Below, piece by piece: positions 51,809 to 60,932 of a stretch of DNA of 64,000 nt. The stretch is from Sphingobacteruim zhuxiongii (lineage in GTDB: Bacteria > Bacteroidota > Bacteroidia > Sphingobacteriales > Sphingobacteriaceae), in the NCBI RefSeq assembly GCF_009557615.1, contig NZ_CP045652.1, positions 682,001-746,000 on the forward strand. The letters run 5' to 3'. A model generated the notes under the pieces. It did not search any database, was not told the origin of the DNA, and saw only the letters and a list, made by a program, of their open reading frames with translations. Position 1 is the stretch's first letter. Every line of letters starts with the position of its first letter. Position numbers and translations under genes: made by a program.

Positions 51809-54117
51809 TGTCGTATAACACTAAATATATTCTAAGTTACTGTAATCGCAATATGGTACCATTGCGTGTCGAATTACAGCTATGGGATTACGTAGGTGAA
51901 CAGTTTATAGTAGTCAATGATAATCAGTACTTACAGGATTTAGAAGGGAAATATGTAGTATCGAATATTGACGGCGAATACGATTATCAAAGAGATAAAA
52001 ATTCAATTGAAGCTGGCGCAAATCCATTCACTTTATCTTATCAGAACGATTTAGGCAAGAAAGGCGGGTGTATTCGCGCGACATCAGCAGAAATGGGCTT
52101 CTTCGAGGATTTGCAATTTAATATTGATGACCTCTCAACATCGGATGAAACAGAGATACGATGTGTTTTTTATTACAACAATGAAATTGAATGGATAGGG
52201 TTTGTTTATCCAGACTTTTTTAACGTAGCAATTGAGGAAAATCCGCTTATAAATTTAACGGCATCGGATAGAATTGGCGCGTTAAAGCACGTTGATTATG
52301 AGATCACACAAGATATTGAAGACAAGGTTTCATACCTAGATATCATTCGGTTATGCTTAAAAGAAACGGGTTTAGAGTTAAATATAAATGTTATATGCGG
52401 TATCTATAGCGACGAAATTCCATCTGAAACATCAGATGCTGACTTCGAAGGCTACGAAAAAGTCAATCCATTAGAGCATGCTTTTGTGAGTGAATGGCGG
52501 TTATATAAAGACATTGAGAAAAAGGAACTTCATGACTGCTATACTATACTTAAATCGATACTAGCTCAATTTAATTGCCTGCTTACTCAGTACAAGGGGG
52601 AGTGGTGGATCGTTAATAAGTACGAATTAGAATTAGGATACGGGATATTATTTGAATACGATACGAACGGAACTCTATTAGGTATTAGTCGAGAGACGAT
52701 GCCTGAGGTTTACTTCAGTAGCGTAAATGTTGGTGCAGAAAAAATATCACATCCGGCAGGAGCAAAGAACACCATATTGCTAGACAATGGGCAAGATATG
52801 ATATACCCATTAAACTATTCATTGGATAGCGATAATGAACTATTATCTAGTGTAGAATATTGGACAGCAAAAGCAGGAACTACCTCTGAAACAACGCTTG
52901 ATATACCAGCGTCATACAATGGTAACGGCTCTATCTCTTCAACTTATCCTAATGATATTCGTGAAGTTAAGATCAAAGAAAGTAATATCACCGTCCTTTC
53001 AAACGACACAACGAATTTTGCTCCGGTACCTGATAAGGTGATCGGTAACTCATTCATTCTAGAATCAACGAAATTTAAAGTAGTTACGTTAGATAAAAAG
53101 AAGTCGAGCTTTACGGTTAACGTTAAAGGCACTGGCAAGCCCAATACAGCAATAATGATCGGTCTTTTTATGGAGATTGAAGAAGGAAATATCCCAGGGG
53201 TAAAGCACTATTTCTCTCTTCAAAACCGTATCGATATCGAGAATAATTATACAGGCGATAATCGGTTTGTTTTAGTGTCGGATATCAATTCTAGTGGGCA
53301 AATTACAGTATATCCATTTGGTTTTGAAGATAAATTTAATTCGTTAAATATTGCTGTTGAACAAGAATGGAACTTAGATATCAATATAGCCGCTGGATCT
53401 CAGCAATCGTACGATATCGAGACAGCAAAGTTTTTTGTTAGAATCTACCCAAATTCAGCGTTCAAGAAAAATACTTACAATCCTGATTTAACAGAGATTC
53501 ACAACGTTTTAAAGAATTTTACTATAACGTTTAAAAACGATAATCAAAATCCGATCGGTACAGTTTTTCAGACAAAACTTACCGAAGGCAAATTTACTAC
53601 CCCAACAGAGCAACAAACAGCATTTTATGGGGATTACCAAACGTTTGGCCAAAACGGGTACTTCTATGCATATCGTGAAGATTCGTTAAGTATACATTAC
53701 AATGCTTCGGGCGAAAGATTAAAAAATTGGTATACAAATTCTGATTCGTCGAGACAACCTTTATTGCTTCATTCACTAAGACAATTCACTTTTCAATACG
53801 GTAAGGCACACGATATATTGAGTAATATAGGCTTTGACATGGAGCGTATAAATCCATTTGCTCACTACGCAGTAAGATGCAGGAGCGAAAAGAAAATACT
53901 AGTCAATCCAGAGGATGACTACTTACAAGAGAAGAACAGCAAATACATTACAGCAACCATCGGCAAATATCTAAACAGCAAAAGATTCGTATTTGTCGAG
54001 GGGAAAATAGACTACCTAAGAAGCCACTTTGAAGGTGTGCTTGCTCAAATAAGAACTAATGAAGTGCAGCGGCAGGAGTATATCTACTCCTATTTTGAAC
54101 AGGGGGATATTAGTTAA
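51808..54117 (+). CDS. Tail tip / baseplate hub protein
   Basis: The 769-residue protein begins SYNTKYILSYCNRNMVPLRV, a start seen in distal tail proteins of Bacteroidota siphoviruses. It is beta-rich with no signal peptide. It follows the tape measure by one-base overlap and precedes the tail spike. Role in the tail tip is inferred from position and size. Confidence 0.75.
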   Translation: MSYNTKYILSYCNRNMVPLRVELQLWDYVGEQFIVVNDNQYLQDLEGKYVVSNIDGEYDYQRDKNSIEAGANPFTLSYQNDLGKKGGCIRATSAEMGFFEDLQFNIDDLSTSDETEIRCVFYYNNEIEWIGFVYPDFFNVAIEENPLINLTASDRIGALKHVDYEITQDIEDKVSYLDIIRLCLKETGLELNINVICGIYSDEIPSETSDADFEGYEKVNPLEHAFVSEWRLYKDIEKKELHDCYTILKSILAQFNCLLTQYKGEWWIVNKYELELGYGILFEYDTNGTLLGISRETMPEVYFSSVNVGAEKISHPAGAKNTILLDNGQDMIYPLNYSLDSDNELLSSVEYWTAKAGTTSETTLDIPASYNGNGSISSTYPNDIREVKIKESNITVLSNDTTNFAPVPDKVIGNSFILESTKFKVVTLDKKKSSFTVNVKGTGKPNTAIMIGLFMEIEEGNIPGVKHYFSLQNRIDIENNYTGDNRFVLVSDINSSGQITVYPFGFEDKFNSLNIAVEQEWNLDINIAAGSQQSYDIETAKFFVRIYPNSAFKKNTYNPDLTEIHNVLKNFTITFKNDNQNPIGTVFQTKLTEGKFTTPTEQQTAFYGDYQTFGQNGYFYAYREDSLSIHYNASGERLKNWYTNSDSSRQPLLLHSLRQFTFQYGKAHDILSNIGFDMERINPFAHYAVRCRSEKKILVNPEDDYLQEKNSKYITATIGKYLNSKRFVFVEGKIDYLRSHFEGVLAQIRTNEVQRQEYIYSYFEQGDIS

Positions 54118-54130
54118 ATGAGTATAGAGA

Positions 54131-56437
54131 ATGGCTACAGTTAAATTTCCAAGCGAAATGAGCCCAGCTACAAGCATAGGGGGCAATGACAAATTAATGA
54201 TCTCGAAAGAGTCAACAGGTGAAGCTTATCAAGCTACCTTCAATCAAGCAAAAGATTATCTAGCTATTACAGGCATTGAACTAGAGCCGTTAGTAGGGGG
54301 TACAACTTCGGGTACAGCATTAGTAGTACCTAACGGACCAGCAGGAGAACAGCGTACTGCGGAAGTTGCTAGCGGTTTATGGTATAACTTTGGATCCGGA
54401 GCAGTACAGTCCGATATTACAAAGCGTTGGAAAGCTTATTGGAGCGGCTCTTCTTGGTCTTTAAAAGACATGGGGGCTTTGCCAGTAACACCGATTGCTA
54501 ATGTAGTAGTAAAAGACGGGACAGAAGCCACATCACAGAAAGCTGTTTACGACACTTTTTCTTCTGTAGCATCGCTACCTAATGCCAATCAATTGCCATT
54601 TACTTTAGTTGCCGGACAATATCATCCTACTACTGGAGAGAATGCAGGGGGGTTAAATTGGATTGGTACAACTAAGATGGCAAGTAATCCGAGTAAGTTT
54701 TACAAAATATTTGGGTTTGGCATCTCGGCAAGTCAGGCAATATTATATAGGGTACACTTTTGGAATGGATCTACATATTTAGGAAACAAACCTTCTACAG
54801 GATTTCCTACTGATTTCACATTTCAACCATTAGCCACAGCAAATCAAATGGCTATACAAGTTGACGGCGGAACGAATGTAGGTGCGAATCCATCTACTTC
54901 ACCATTCAACAATACCTTTAAGATTTACGAATCTGACTCGAATGAGTTTGTTCTTGATACTAGTGTTAAGGCTGAAACAATTAAGGGTAAAATAGAAACC
55001 ACACAGATTAAAACTATTGAACAGTCGATAATGACATTAGGGGCTTCGGGAAATGGTGCGCCATCGCTAGCGCAGACAGGCACTTCTTATGTCGACGGAT
55101 CAACAGGATTGCAATACACAAAATACGCTGGCAAATGGGGTAACGGCGTATCTCAAGGATGGAATAGAAAGGCAAATTATCCTGCTGAATTCACTTTCAG
55201 ACCATTTAACCTATTCTTATTGAGTAACGGATTAGTAATTCCTGAGGTGACAGATATTACTAACAATGTTATCGATCAAATCATCGCTATTGCTCCGTGT
55301 TATATTGACCCAATAAATGGTTCAAATGGTAATGATGGAACGACCAGAGAGAAAGCGTTGAACACTGTAGCGAGAGCTATCGAGTTAGGGAAAAGAAGAA
55401 TAGTATTGATGTCGGGATGGTACAACAGAGATAAAGGAGTCGGAAACCTTACGATTACAGGAACTACACCTTTTATCATACATGCCGATGAAGGAGCTTC
55501 CCCATTAATCAGCTCCGCAGACGATGCTACAGTGTTGACATGGTCGGCAGATGAAAATGTATTCCAAGCTCCAAGAGCAGGATTGTCGAACGTATATGAT
55601 TTAAGACGCTTTGTATCGAAGCAGGAAGGATATTTCGAATACTTATCCGTACCAACATTGGCAGAGTGTAAATCAACAGTTGGAAGCTATTATACAGATG
55701 GCACTAACGCTTACATCAATACTATTGACGGAAATGCACCTACGGCAGATGTAAAGTTAGGATTGAGCGTGCCAGTATTTCAGATAGCTGTAAATGCAGA
55801 AGTTCCATTTATCTACTTAGATGGTATTGACTCTTATGTTCAACGTTCGACAGCCGCTATCTATATAGCCAACAATACGACGACACAGTTCAGTACTAAA
55901 GTATACGTGAAGAATTGTAGCACATATGGCAATAAGTTAGGGAACGGCATTGCAATCGATAATTTCAAATACTGCTACACACAAAATTGTGGAGGTGCGA
56001 ATATGCAACGCGACGCACTCAATTATCACACAACGAAAGTCGGATATGAAGTCATGAAAGTCGTTGAGGTAAACGGTTGGTCTTTTGACACTGGAAAAAC
56101 TTCTCCATTGGAAACCTCAGCTAATGGCACTACTGCCCATGACGGAATTCAAATCATCCGTATAGGAGGGAAGTTTAGAAAGTCTAGAGGAAGTACAGTT
56201 GCGGACGTTGGCGCTGGGACGATGTCATTAAACTTTGATGTTGATGCAGGAGGAGCTTATTTAGAAAACTCTGCCGCATTCCAAAATGCTGACGGAAAGG
56301 CATGGTTGTTCAATTGTTATCTACATGATTCTTTCTATAGCATCAGAACCTCCGGTTCGGAAGCTGTTCGGAACACATACTATGATAGCAGATGTTTATT
56401 AGAAGGTGATACATCAGGTATCGTAACGCCAATTTAA
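54131..56437 (+). CDS. Tail fibre/spike with beta-helix domain
   Basis: The 768-residue protein has an N-terminal structural part (PATSIGGNDKLMISKESTGE), a middle with pyocin-knob-like segments (AGQYHPTTGENAGGLNWIGT; NYPAEFTFRPFNLFLLSNGL) and a C-terminal right-handed beta-helix beginning CYIDPINGSNGNDGTTREKA (residues about 395-768). Beta-helix tail spikes usually bind or cut surface polysaccharide, so this is the likely host-range protein. Enzyme activity is not visible. Confidence 0.85.
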   Translation: MATVKFPSEMSPATSIGGNDKLMISKESTGEAYQATFNQAKDYLAITGIELEPLVGGTTSGTALVVPNGPAGEQRTAEVASGLWYNFGSGAVQSDITKRWKAYWSGSSWSLKDMGALPVTPIANVVVKDGTEATSQKAVYDTFSSVASLPNANQLPFTLVAGQYHPTTGENAGGLNWIGTTKMASNPSKFYKIFGFGISASQAILYRVHFWNGSTYLGNKPSTGFPTDFTFQPLATANQMAIQVDGGTNVGANPSTSPFNNTFKIYESDSNEFVLDTSVKAETIKGKIETTQIKTIEQSIMTLGASGNGAPSLAQTGTSYVDGSTGLQYTKYAGKWGNGVSQGWNRKANYPAEFTFRPFNLFLLSNGLVIPEVTDITNNVIDQIIAIAPCYIDPINGSNGNDGTTREKALNTVARAIELGKRRIVLMSGWYNRDKGVGNLTITGTTPFIIHADEGASPLISSADDATVLTWSADENVFQAPRAGLSNVYDLRRFVSKQEGYFEYLSVPTLAECKSTVGSYYTDGTNAYINTIDGNAPTADVKLGLSVPVFQIAVNAEVPFIYLDGIDSYVQRSTAAIYIANNTTTQFSTKVYVKNCSTYGNKLGNGIAIDNFKYCYTQNCGGANMQRDALNYHTTKVGYEVMKVVEVNGWSFDTGKTSPLETSANGTTAHDGIQIIRIGGKFRKSRGSTVADVGAGTMSLNFDVDAGGAYLENSAAFQNADGKAWLFNCYLHDSFYSIRTSGSEAVRNTYYDSRCLLEGDTSGIVTPI

Positions 56438-56449
56438 CGTTAATGGACG

Positions 56450-56469
56450 CCCCTATCTCGGTAGGGGTT
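56450..56469 (+). terminator. Weak hairpin after the tail spike gene
   Basis: CCCCTA and TAGGGG pair around TCTCGG, followed by TTT only. It may partly terminate the late transcript before lysis genes. Confidence 0.45.
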
Positions 56470-56487
56470 TAATAAAAGGGGAAGAGA

Positions 56488-56940
56488 ATGAGAACAGGAG
56501 AAAAGGGAATAGCGCTTATTAAAAGCTTCGAGGGATTCTACTCAAAGCCGTACAAAGATCCAATAGGCATTCCGACGATTGGATACGGATTTACATATTA
56601 CTTACCGGATAGACGCAAGGTCACCATGCAAGATAGACCATTAACTGAACATCAGGCTACCTGTATGCTGCAGGAGATTTTGAAAGGATATGAGAGCGAT
56701 GTGCTACGGTTGGTTAAAAAATCACTGACGCAAAATCAGTTCGACGCGCTAGTAAGCTTCACTTTCAATTTGGGCGGGGCGAATCTCAGCAAATCGACGC
56801 TGTTACGTAAGGTGAATGCAAACCCAAACGATCCAACTATCGCAAGTGAGTTTGTAAAGTGGAATAAAGCAGGCGGCAAGGTTTTAAACGGACTGACACG
56901 CAGAAGAAAGGCAGAAGCAGAGTTGTATTTCAGTAAGTAA
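56488..56940 (+). CDS. Phage lysozyme, GH24 (T4-like muramidase)
   Basis: The 150-residue endolysin has the catalytic Glu in LIKSFEGFYSKPYKDPIG (about residue 15) and the IPTIGYGFTYY segment; DALVSFTFNLGGANLSKSTL and GLTRRRKAEAELY are typical of the family. It has no signal peptide, so it needs a holin or similar to reach peptidoglycan. It is followed by small membrane genes. Confidence 0.93.
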   Translation: MRTGEKGIALIKSFEGFYSKPYKDPIGIPTIGYGFTYYLPDRRKVTMQDRPLTEHQATCMLQEILKGYESDVLRLVKKSLTQNQFDALVSFTFNLGGANLSKSTLLRKVNANPNDPTIASEFVKWNKAGGKVLNGLTRRRKAEAELYFSK

Positions 56941-56944
56941 GAGA

Positions 56945-57241
56945 ATGGCAGAGCAAAGAGAAAATCAGCAACCAACATTCATGCAAATAGTAAAGCATCC
57001 AATTACGTATGCTTTGCTAGTTGTTGTGTCAGTGTTTTGGTATGTATTGTATTACACAACTGATGGGAAAGACGAGCAGATGGAGCGTGAAGCCAAACTT
57101 TACGAGCGGATTATCGAAGAGGTGCGCAAGCAGTCTAAACAAGAGATTACCGACCAAATCGAGCCGATCGCAAAAAAGGTAGATACCATCAGTGCAAATG
57201 CTGATTCAACATTCAATTACGTAAAGGAGAGAATGAAATGA
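56945..57241 (+). CDS. Small membrane protein in the lysis block, possible holin
   Basis: The 98-residue protein has one membrane helix (ITYALLVVVSVFWYVLYY, about residues 19-36) and a charged coiled-coil C-terminus (AKLYERIIEEVRKQSKQEIT). Position after lysozyme suggests a holin or inner-membrane lysis partner. It overlaps the next ORF by four bases. Confidence 0.65.
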   Translation: MAEQRENQQPTFMQIVKHPITYALLVVVSVFWYVLYYTTDGKDEQMEREAKLYERIIEEVRKQSKQEITDQIEPIAKKVDTISANADSTFNYVKERMK

Positions 57242-57405
57242 AAAAAGCAGTTATCCTATTGATGGTGCTATTGTGGGTAATAGTGACATCGTTAAGTCAA
57301 AGTAAGCCGATAGAGCGCACAGAGCAACCGCTATTGGTAAAGTCATTAGATAGTTTAAATAGTTCTTTAAATAAGCTTAAAATAGCATTAGATGGGAAGG
57401 ATTAA
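57238..57405 (+). CDS. Small membrane or secreted lysis protein, 55 residues
   Basis: The ORF reads MKKAVILLMVLLWVIVTSLS followed by QSKPIERTEQPLLVKSLDSL. It has an N-terminal hydrophobic segment that can be a signal peptide or membrane anchor, and a short helical domain. It overlaps the previous gene (ATGA) and the next gene by 14 bases in another frame, a pattern like nested lysis genes. Confidence 0.65.
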   Translation: MKKAVILLMVLLWVIVTSLSQSKPIERTEQPLLVKSLDSLNSSLNKLKIALDGKD

Positions 57406-58039
57406 GATAGTGGCAATGGCGTGCGTAATGTGCGCCTTTGCATCATGCGGGATATTTAAAAGTAAGACCAAGCAGTCCTCAAAAATGGAGGTATCCGAAG
57501 GGGCTAAAGTCGAGGTCAAGCAGATAGAACAATCCGCAAGTAAAGGAGAGGTTAAATCTCAGGAGATTGACAAAGGAACGGTAGTCACCGAGCGCGAGAC
57601 AACGACGGTTACCACTCGCGATGGATCAAAAGGAAGTGTTACCATTAAAAGAGGTGATCTTAAGCCTGGGGAGAACGTCCTTCCGATGGATAGCGCAGTA
57701 GGATTGATTAAAGCTGTCTTGGACACGCTTAATAAAACACTGACCATATCTATCGATCAGCCTGCAGAACGCACGGAAACAATAGTCAAAGAACGTATAA
57801 CTGAACAACGTGACTATAGTAAGCAAAGTGAAGAGCGAACGCAGGACACGACTAAAAAGCAAGTGGCCATTGCTGCAGAACAGCACAGGCGTGAGGAATC
57901 TATGGAAAGTGCGAGCGAAAGCAAGCCCACTGTTAAGGGCATGCTTTGGTTTTGGATTGGCGGAGGGGTGTTCGTTGTGATCGTCGGTATTGCGATTGCG
58001 TTATGGGTTAACAACTTTTCAAAAAAAATGAGAAAGTAA
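57392..58039 (+). CDS. Candidate unimolecular spanin (lipoprotein with C-terminal membrane segment)
   Basis: The 215-residue protein has a lipoprotein signal (VAMACVMCAFASC, Cys at residue 19), a long charged helical, periplasm-spanning region (residues about 30-180) and a C-terminal membrane helix (MLWFWIGGGVFVVIVGIAIA) with a short Lys-rich end. This is the architecture of u-spanins, which link and fuse outer and inner membranes in the last step of lysis. The position after lysozyme and small membrane proteins fits. Confidence 0.75.
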   Translation: MGRIKIVAMACVMCAFASCGIFKSKTKQSSKMEVSEGAKVEVKQIEQSASKGEVKSQEIDKGTVVTERETTTVTTRDGSKGSVTIKRGDLKPGENVLPMDSAVGLIKAVLDTLNKTLTISIDQPAERTETIVKERITEQRDYSKQSEERTQDTTKKQVAIAAEQHRREESMESASESKPTVKGMLWFWIGGGVFVVIVGIAIALWVNNFSKKMRK

Positions 58040-58141
58040 TGCTTCTGCTTTTTTTTCCAACACTAATTTTTTAAATTAGTAACATTAAAGCCATTCATTT
58101 AATTGTGAATCGCTTAACGCATAAAAGTAGTATAGTAAAAC

Positions 58142-59203
58142 ATGAATACCGTAGTAAAGTTTAACAATGTCAATGCATTGTTTTCGAAATCATTGAAACA
58201 AAAGGTCAACAATTATTTCCAAGAAGAGTCGATTAATAAAACAGGTAATGGACTATTAATCGTAAAGGCAATCATCCTTCTCTCTTCTTTATTCCTAATC
58301 TATTCAATTCTTATATTCGTTCAACCACATTGGATAGTCAGTGTTGTGTTATGCCTTCTATTAGGGGTTAATTTAGCCGCTATTGGATTCAATATTATGC
58401 ATGATGCTGGACATAATTCGTTTTCAGAGAATAAGGCAATAAATACGATCCTTTCCTATTCTTTAAATTTGCTTGGCGGGAATATCTTTTTGTGGAAGTT
58501 GAAGCATAATATAGCGCATCATACATACACCAATATCGATGGTGAGGATCACGATATTGAGATAAAATTCATGAGAATTCACCATGACCAACCGCTAAAA
58601 GAACATCACAGATATCAACATCTGTATTTTATATTTCTTTATTCGATTTCATATTTGGCGTGGATCTTTTATCAAGATTATGAAAAATATTTTAGACAGA
58701 GGTTGAGCATATCATCAGAAAAATTTAACTTTCCAATCAATGAAAGAATAATTTTTTGGATTAGCAAAATTATTCACTTCACGTTGTTCGTCGTGATCCC
58801 CATCATCTTTGTTGGCTGGATTCCAACCCTTGTAGGCTTATGTTTAACTAGTATCGTCTGCGGAATTTGTTTGGCCACCGTATTTCAACTAGCGCATGTC
58901 GTTGACGAAACTGAGTTTAAAACCCTGGTTGACGAACGTGTTGAGGCACAATGGATGATACATCAATTGCAATCTACGGCCAATTTTGCTACCGATAGCC
59001 CGGTGTTAACTTGGTTGCTTGGGGGATTGAATTTTCAAGTTGAGCACCATTTGTTTCCAAAGGTCAGTCACATTCACTATCCGAAAATTAACGAAATTGT
59101 TAAAGCGACTTGCCTAGAATATAATGTTAAGTATAATGAATATCCCACATTCTATGCTGCTTTCCAATCGCATATAAAAGTGATAAAAGCAATGTCGAAA
59201 TAA
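58142..59203 (+). CDS. Fatty acid desaturase, acyl-lipid/CoA type
   Basis: The 353-residue membrane enzyme has the three His boxes: HDAGH (residues 87-91), HNIAHH (122-127) and QVEHHLFP (about 298). It has four membrane helices in two pairs and no cytochrome b5 domain. It would insert a double bond into membrane fatty acids, a cold-adaptation function. It is not a phage structural gene, so it is accessory cargo of the prophage. Confidence 0.92.
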   Translation: MNTVVKFNNVNALFSKSLKQKVNNYFQEESINKTGNGLLIVKAIILLSSLFLIYSILIFVQPHWIVSVVLCLLLGVNLAAIGFNIMHDAGHNSFSENKAINTILSYSLNLLGGNIFLWKLKHNIAHHTYTNIDGEDHDIEIKFMRIHHDQPLKEHHRYQHLYFIFLYSISYLAWIFYQDYEKYFRQRLSISSEKFNFPINERIIFWISKIIHFTLFVVIPIIFVGWIPTLVGLCLTSIVCGICLATVFQLAHVVDETEFKTLVDERVEAQWMIHQLQSTANFATDSPVLTWLLGGLNFQVEHHLFPKVSHIHYPKINEIVKATCLEYNVKYNEYPTFYAAFQSHIKVIKAMSK

Positions 59204-59210
59204 AAATTAT

Positions 59211-59240
59211 TTTGATCTTAATTAAATTTTATTATCTTTG
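59211..59240 (+). promoter_or_regulatory. Promoter of the cold-shock gene
   Basis: TTTG at 59211 and TATCTTTG at 59233-59240 with an 18-base spacer fit the TTTG-N19-TAnnTTTG consensus closely. It lies eight bases after the desaturase stop. Confidence 0.75.
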
Positions 59241-59246
59241 TGTTAT

Positions 59247-59487
59247 AATCAGGCCCTGCCGACGCTTTCTGAAACCGATCAGTTCACTCATCTTTTTTAG
59301 TTTCCGCATTTTCAGTTGCTAATTTGTTTTCATCTAGATGATGTTTGACGAGAAATGTTTTGTGACATGTCATAGCAACCTTCTCTTATCCTCAACTTTT
59401 GATTTTATAAATGATTATTTGGACTCAATTGTCCAGAAATATGAGCGTTTGCTCACTAACAAGATATTTTATTTAATACACAACACA
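59247..59487 (+). promoter_or_regulatory. Long 5' leader of the cold-shock gene
   Basis: About 240 bases separate the predicted transcription start and the ATG at 59488. Long leaders are usual for cspA-type genes, where they act as RNA temperature switches. A frame through it (from ATG 59338) is in phase with the protein but has no domain similarity, so I take it to be untranslated. Confidence 0.55.
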
Positions 59488-59679
59488 ATGCAAGAAGGAA
59501 AAATTAAATTCTTTAACAACACAAAAGGATTTGGATTTATTACACCAAATGATGGTGGAGATGATTTATTTGTACACAGTACAGGATTAAGAGACGATAT
59601 TAGAGAAAATGACCACGTTACCTACAATGTTGAAAGAGGCCAAAAAGGTCTTAACGCAACGAACGTACGCATAGCATAA
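59488..59679 (+). CDS. Cold-shock domain protein
   Basis: The 63-residue CspA-like protein begins [20 protein letters not shown] with RNP1 (KGFGFI) and continues with RNP2 (DLFVHSTGL). It binds single-stranded RNA or DNA as an RNA chaperone. The start at 59488 gives the normal family length. It is driven by its own promoter and leader and ends in a terminator. Confidence 0.93.
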   Translation: MQEGKIKFFNNTKGFGFITPNDGGDDLFVHSTGLRDDIRENDHVTYNVERGQKGLNATNVRIA

Positions 59680-59705
59680 CCATACTCCATTTGTTATTAA
59701 TGAGA

Positions 59706-59740
59706 TCGCGATTATAATGTAAAGTTATAATCGCTTTTTT
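59706..59740 (+). terminator. Terminator of the cold-shock gene
   Basis: GCGATTATAA and TTATAATCGC form a perfect 10-bp stem followed by TTTTTT, 28 bases after the stop. Confidence 0.85.
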
Positions 59741-60140
59741 ATTTGCTGATTTTAGTATAAGAAGCTGGATAAAATCACAGTATAATGTGGACGCAAACAA
59801 ATTTGACAATAGTTTGATAATTATTCTACCCCAAATAATTATTTTAAATCGCTATTAGCAAACTATAGTTTAAGTGTTTAATTTTCTAAAGCCCCTCACC
59901 AAGGGGCTTTTTTGTGAATAACAATGTGATCGAGAAGTAAGCGCAGAAAAAAAGCTCCACGATCGCGGAGCTATAAGCATTGTATGTTACGAGCATCAAG
60001 GTTTTAAAATGGGTGTATTAACTGATACTACAAACAAAATATTCAAAAGTTTGCAATCTGTTTAGCTTTAATTCATTTTTTTTAAAACTCATTCTTATTC
60101 AGTGTGTTCTAACATATACAACACACTAACTTTATAGAAC
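59741..60140. other. Intergenic stretch with two terminator-like hairpins
   Basis: At 59888-59913 AAGCCCC/GGGGCTT is followed by TTTTTT on the plus strand. At 59953-59972 AGCTCC/GGAGCT is preceded by seven A, so it is a minus-strand terminator. No gene ends at either. A 18-codon ORF at 60009-60065 (MGVLTDTTNKIFKSLQSV) lies on the plus strand and is the only frame seen. Small RNAs on both strands are possible. Confidence 0.4.
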
Positions 60141-60377
60141 ATGGCACTAGACACAGCAAACGAAGACAAAGTAAGCAAGACTATTGAGAGTCAAACCGCA
60201 AAGATTCCTTCCGTAGTATTTTTGGGAGCCGCATTGTTGGCAATGGGCGTATCGGCTGCTCTAAAATGTAGTAGATGGAAAGATGATAAAGACGCACTTT
60301 TTATTGGCCAATGGGCAGCACCGTTTTTACTTTTGGGTATTTACAATAAAATTGTGAAGACCGAAGGACATGATTAA
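60141..60377 (+). CDS. Small membrane protein, 78 residues, in the cargo region
   Basis: The protein has two hydrophobic segments (PSVVFLGAALLAMGVSAALK and FIGQWAAPFLLLGIYNKIV) joined by a basic loop (CSRWKDDKD). Similar short proteins occur near stress genes in related bacteria, from memory. It has its own terminator. Function unknown. Confidence 0.65.
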   Translation: MALDTANEDKVSKTIESQTAKIPSVVFLGAALLAMGVSAALKCSRWKDDKDALFIGQWAAPFLLLGIYNKIVKTEGHD

Positions 60378-60383
60378 CATCAA

Positions 60384-60410
60384 TTAGCCCCTAACTAAGG
60401 GGCTTTTTTA
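60384..60410 (+). terminator. Terminator after the 78-residue membrane protein gene
   Basis: AGCCCCT and AGGGGCT form a 7-bp stem around AACTA, followed by TTTTTT. It ends at the stop of the convergent gene. Confidence 0.8.
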
Positions 60411-60878
60411 TCACCTATCTCCCTTGTACCATGATATCTCGCCTGTTCCAATCTTCCCAATATACTTCCGGATGTGATCGTCAGTAACGACTCCGGTTTC
60501 ATCTTCTAGATTGTATTCGAATCTCTTGGTAAATTTATCGTAGGAAATCGTCGCTACATAATGTAGGTTAACATAAATATGCCATAAATTACCCTGTTTC
60601 TCGCGCACTTCAACCAATTTGCGTTCGCCTTTATAATAGAATATATCGCAGATTGTTTTATCGAATCGGATAATCAGCGCGTTGATAACGGCTTCTTTAA
60701 TATCCTCGTCAAGATAACCTAACGTACATTTCCAATGACCTTTCTCTTTGGTAAATACATACAGCGAAATTCCATCCTTTCCGGTCAACACATAATCGCG
60801 TTGGCCAGACCCACGGTCGCGCACCGATATCTTCGCATACATCACTTTATTTCGACAATGGATCTCCAATGGTTTCAT
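60411..60878 (-). CDS. Hypothetical protein, 155 residues, operator-controlled
   Basis: The protein (MKPLEIHCRNKVMYAKISVR) is soluble, beta-rich and basic, without known motifs; the N-terminal part has a DRGSGQRDYVLTGKDG loop. The ATG lies about six bases after the -7-like TAAACTTG that overlaps the palindrome at 60888-60908, so its mRNA is probably leaderless and under the same regulator as the 39056 promoter. I do not recognise the family. Confidence 0.65.
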   Translation of the reverse strand: MKPLEIHCRNKVMYAKISVRDRGSGQRDYVLTGKDGISLYVFTKEKGHWKCTLGYLDEDIKEAVINALIIRFDKTICDIFYYKGERKLVEVREKQGNLWHIYVNLHYVATISYDKFTKRFEYNLEDETGVVTDDHIRKYIGKIGTGEISWYKGDR

Positions 60879-60883
60879 CTTTG

Positions 60884-60908
60884 CAAGTTTACTAAAAATA
60901 TTAGTAAA
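60884..60908 (-). promoter_or_regulatory. Second copy of the palindromic operator
   Basis: TTTACTAA-AAATA-TTAGTAAA is a perfect 8-bp inverted repeat at 60888-60908. It shares 22 consecutive bases with 39063-39084. On the minus strand its right arm merges with TAAACTTG, which resembles a -7 element; the -33 position is poor. Confidence 0.65.
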
Positions 60909-60932
60909 TTGTCGAGAGTAAAAACGTTAAAA

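Noticed and set aside
58040..58141. Right end of the prophage before the desaturase gene.
   Set aside because: No repeat of the left attachment sequence is seen here, ffh does not resume, and phage-type genes (DnaA domain IV, methyltransferase) follow downstream.
59338..59487. N-terminal extension of the cold-shock protein by 50 residues.
   Set aside because: The extension has no family similarity, and a long untranslated leader is normal for these genes.
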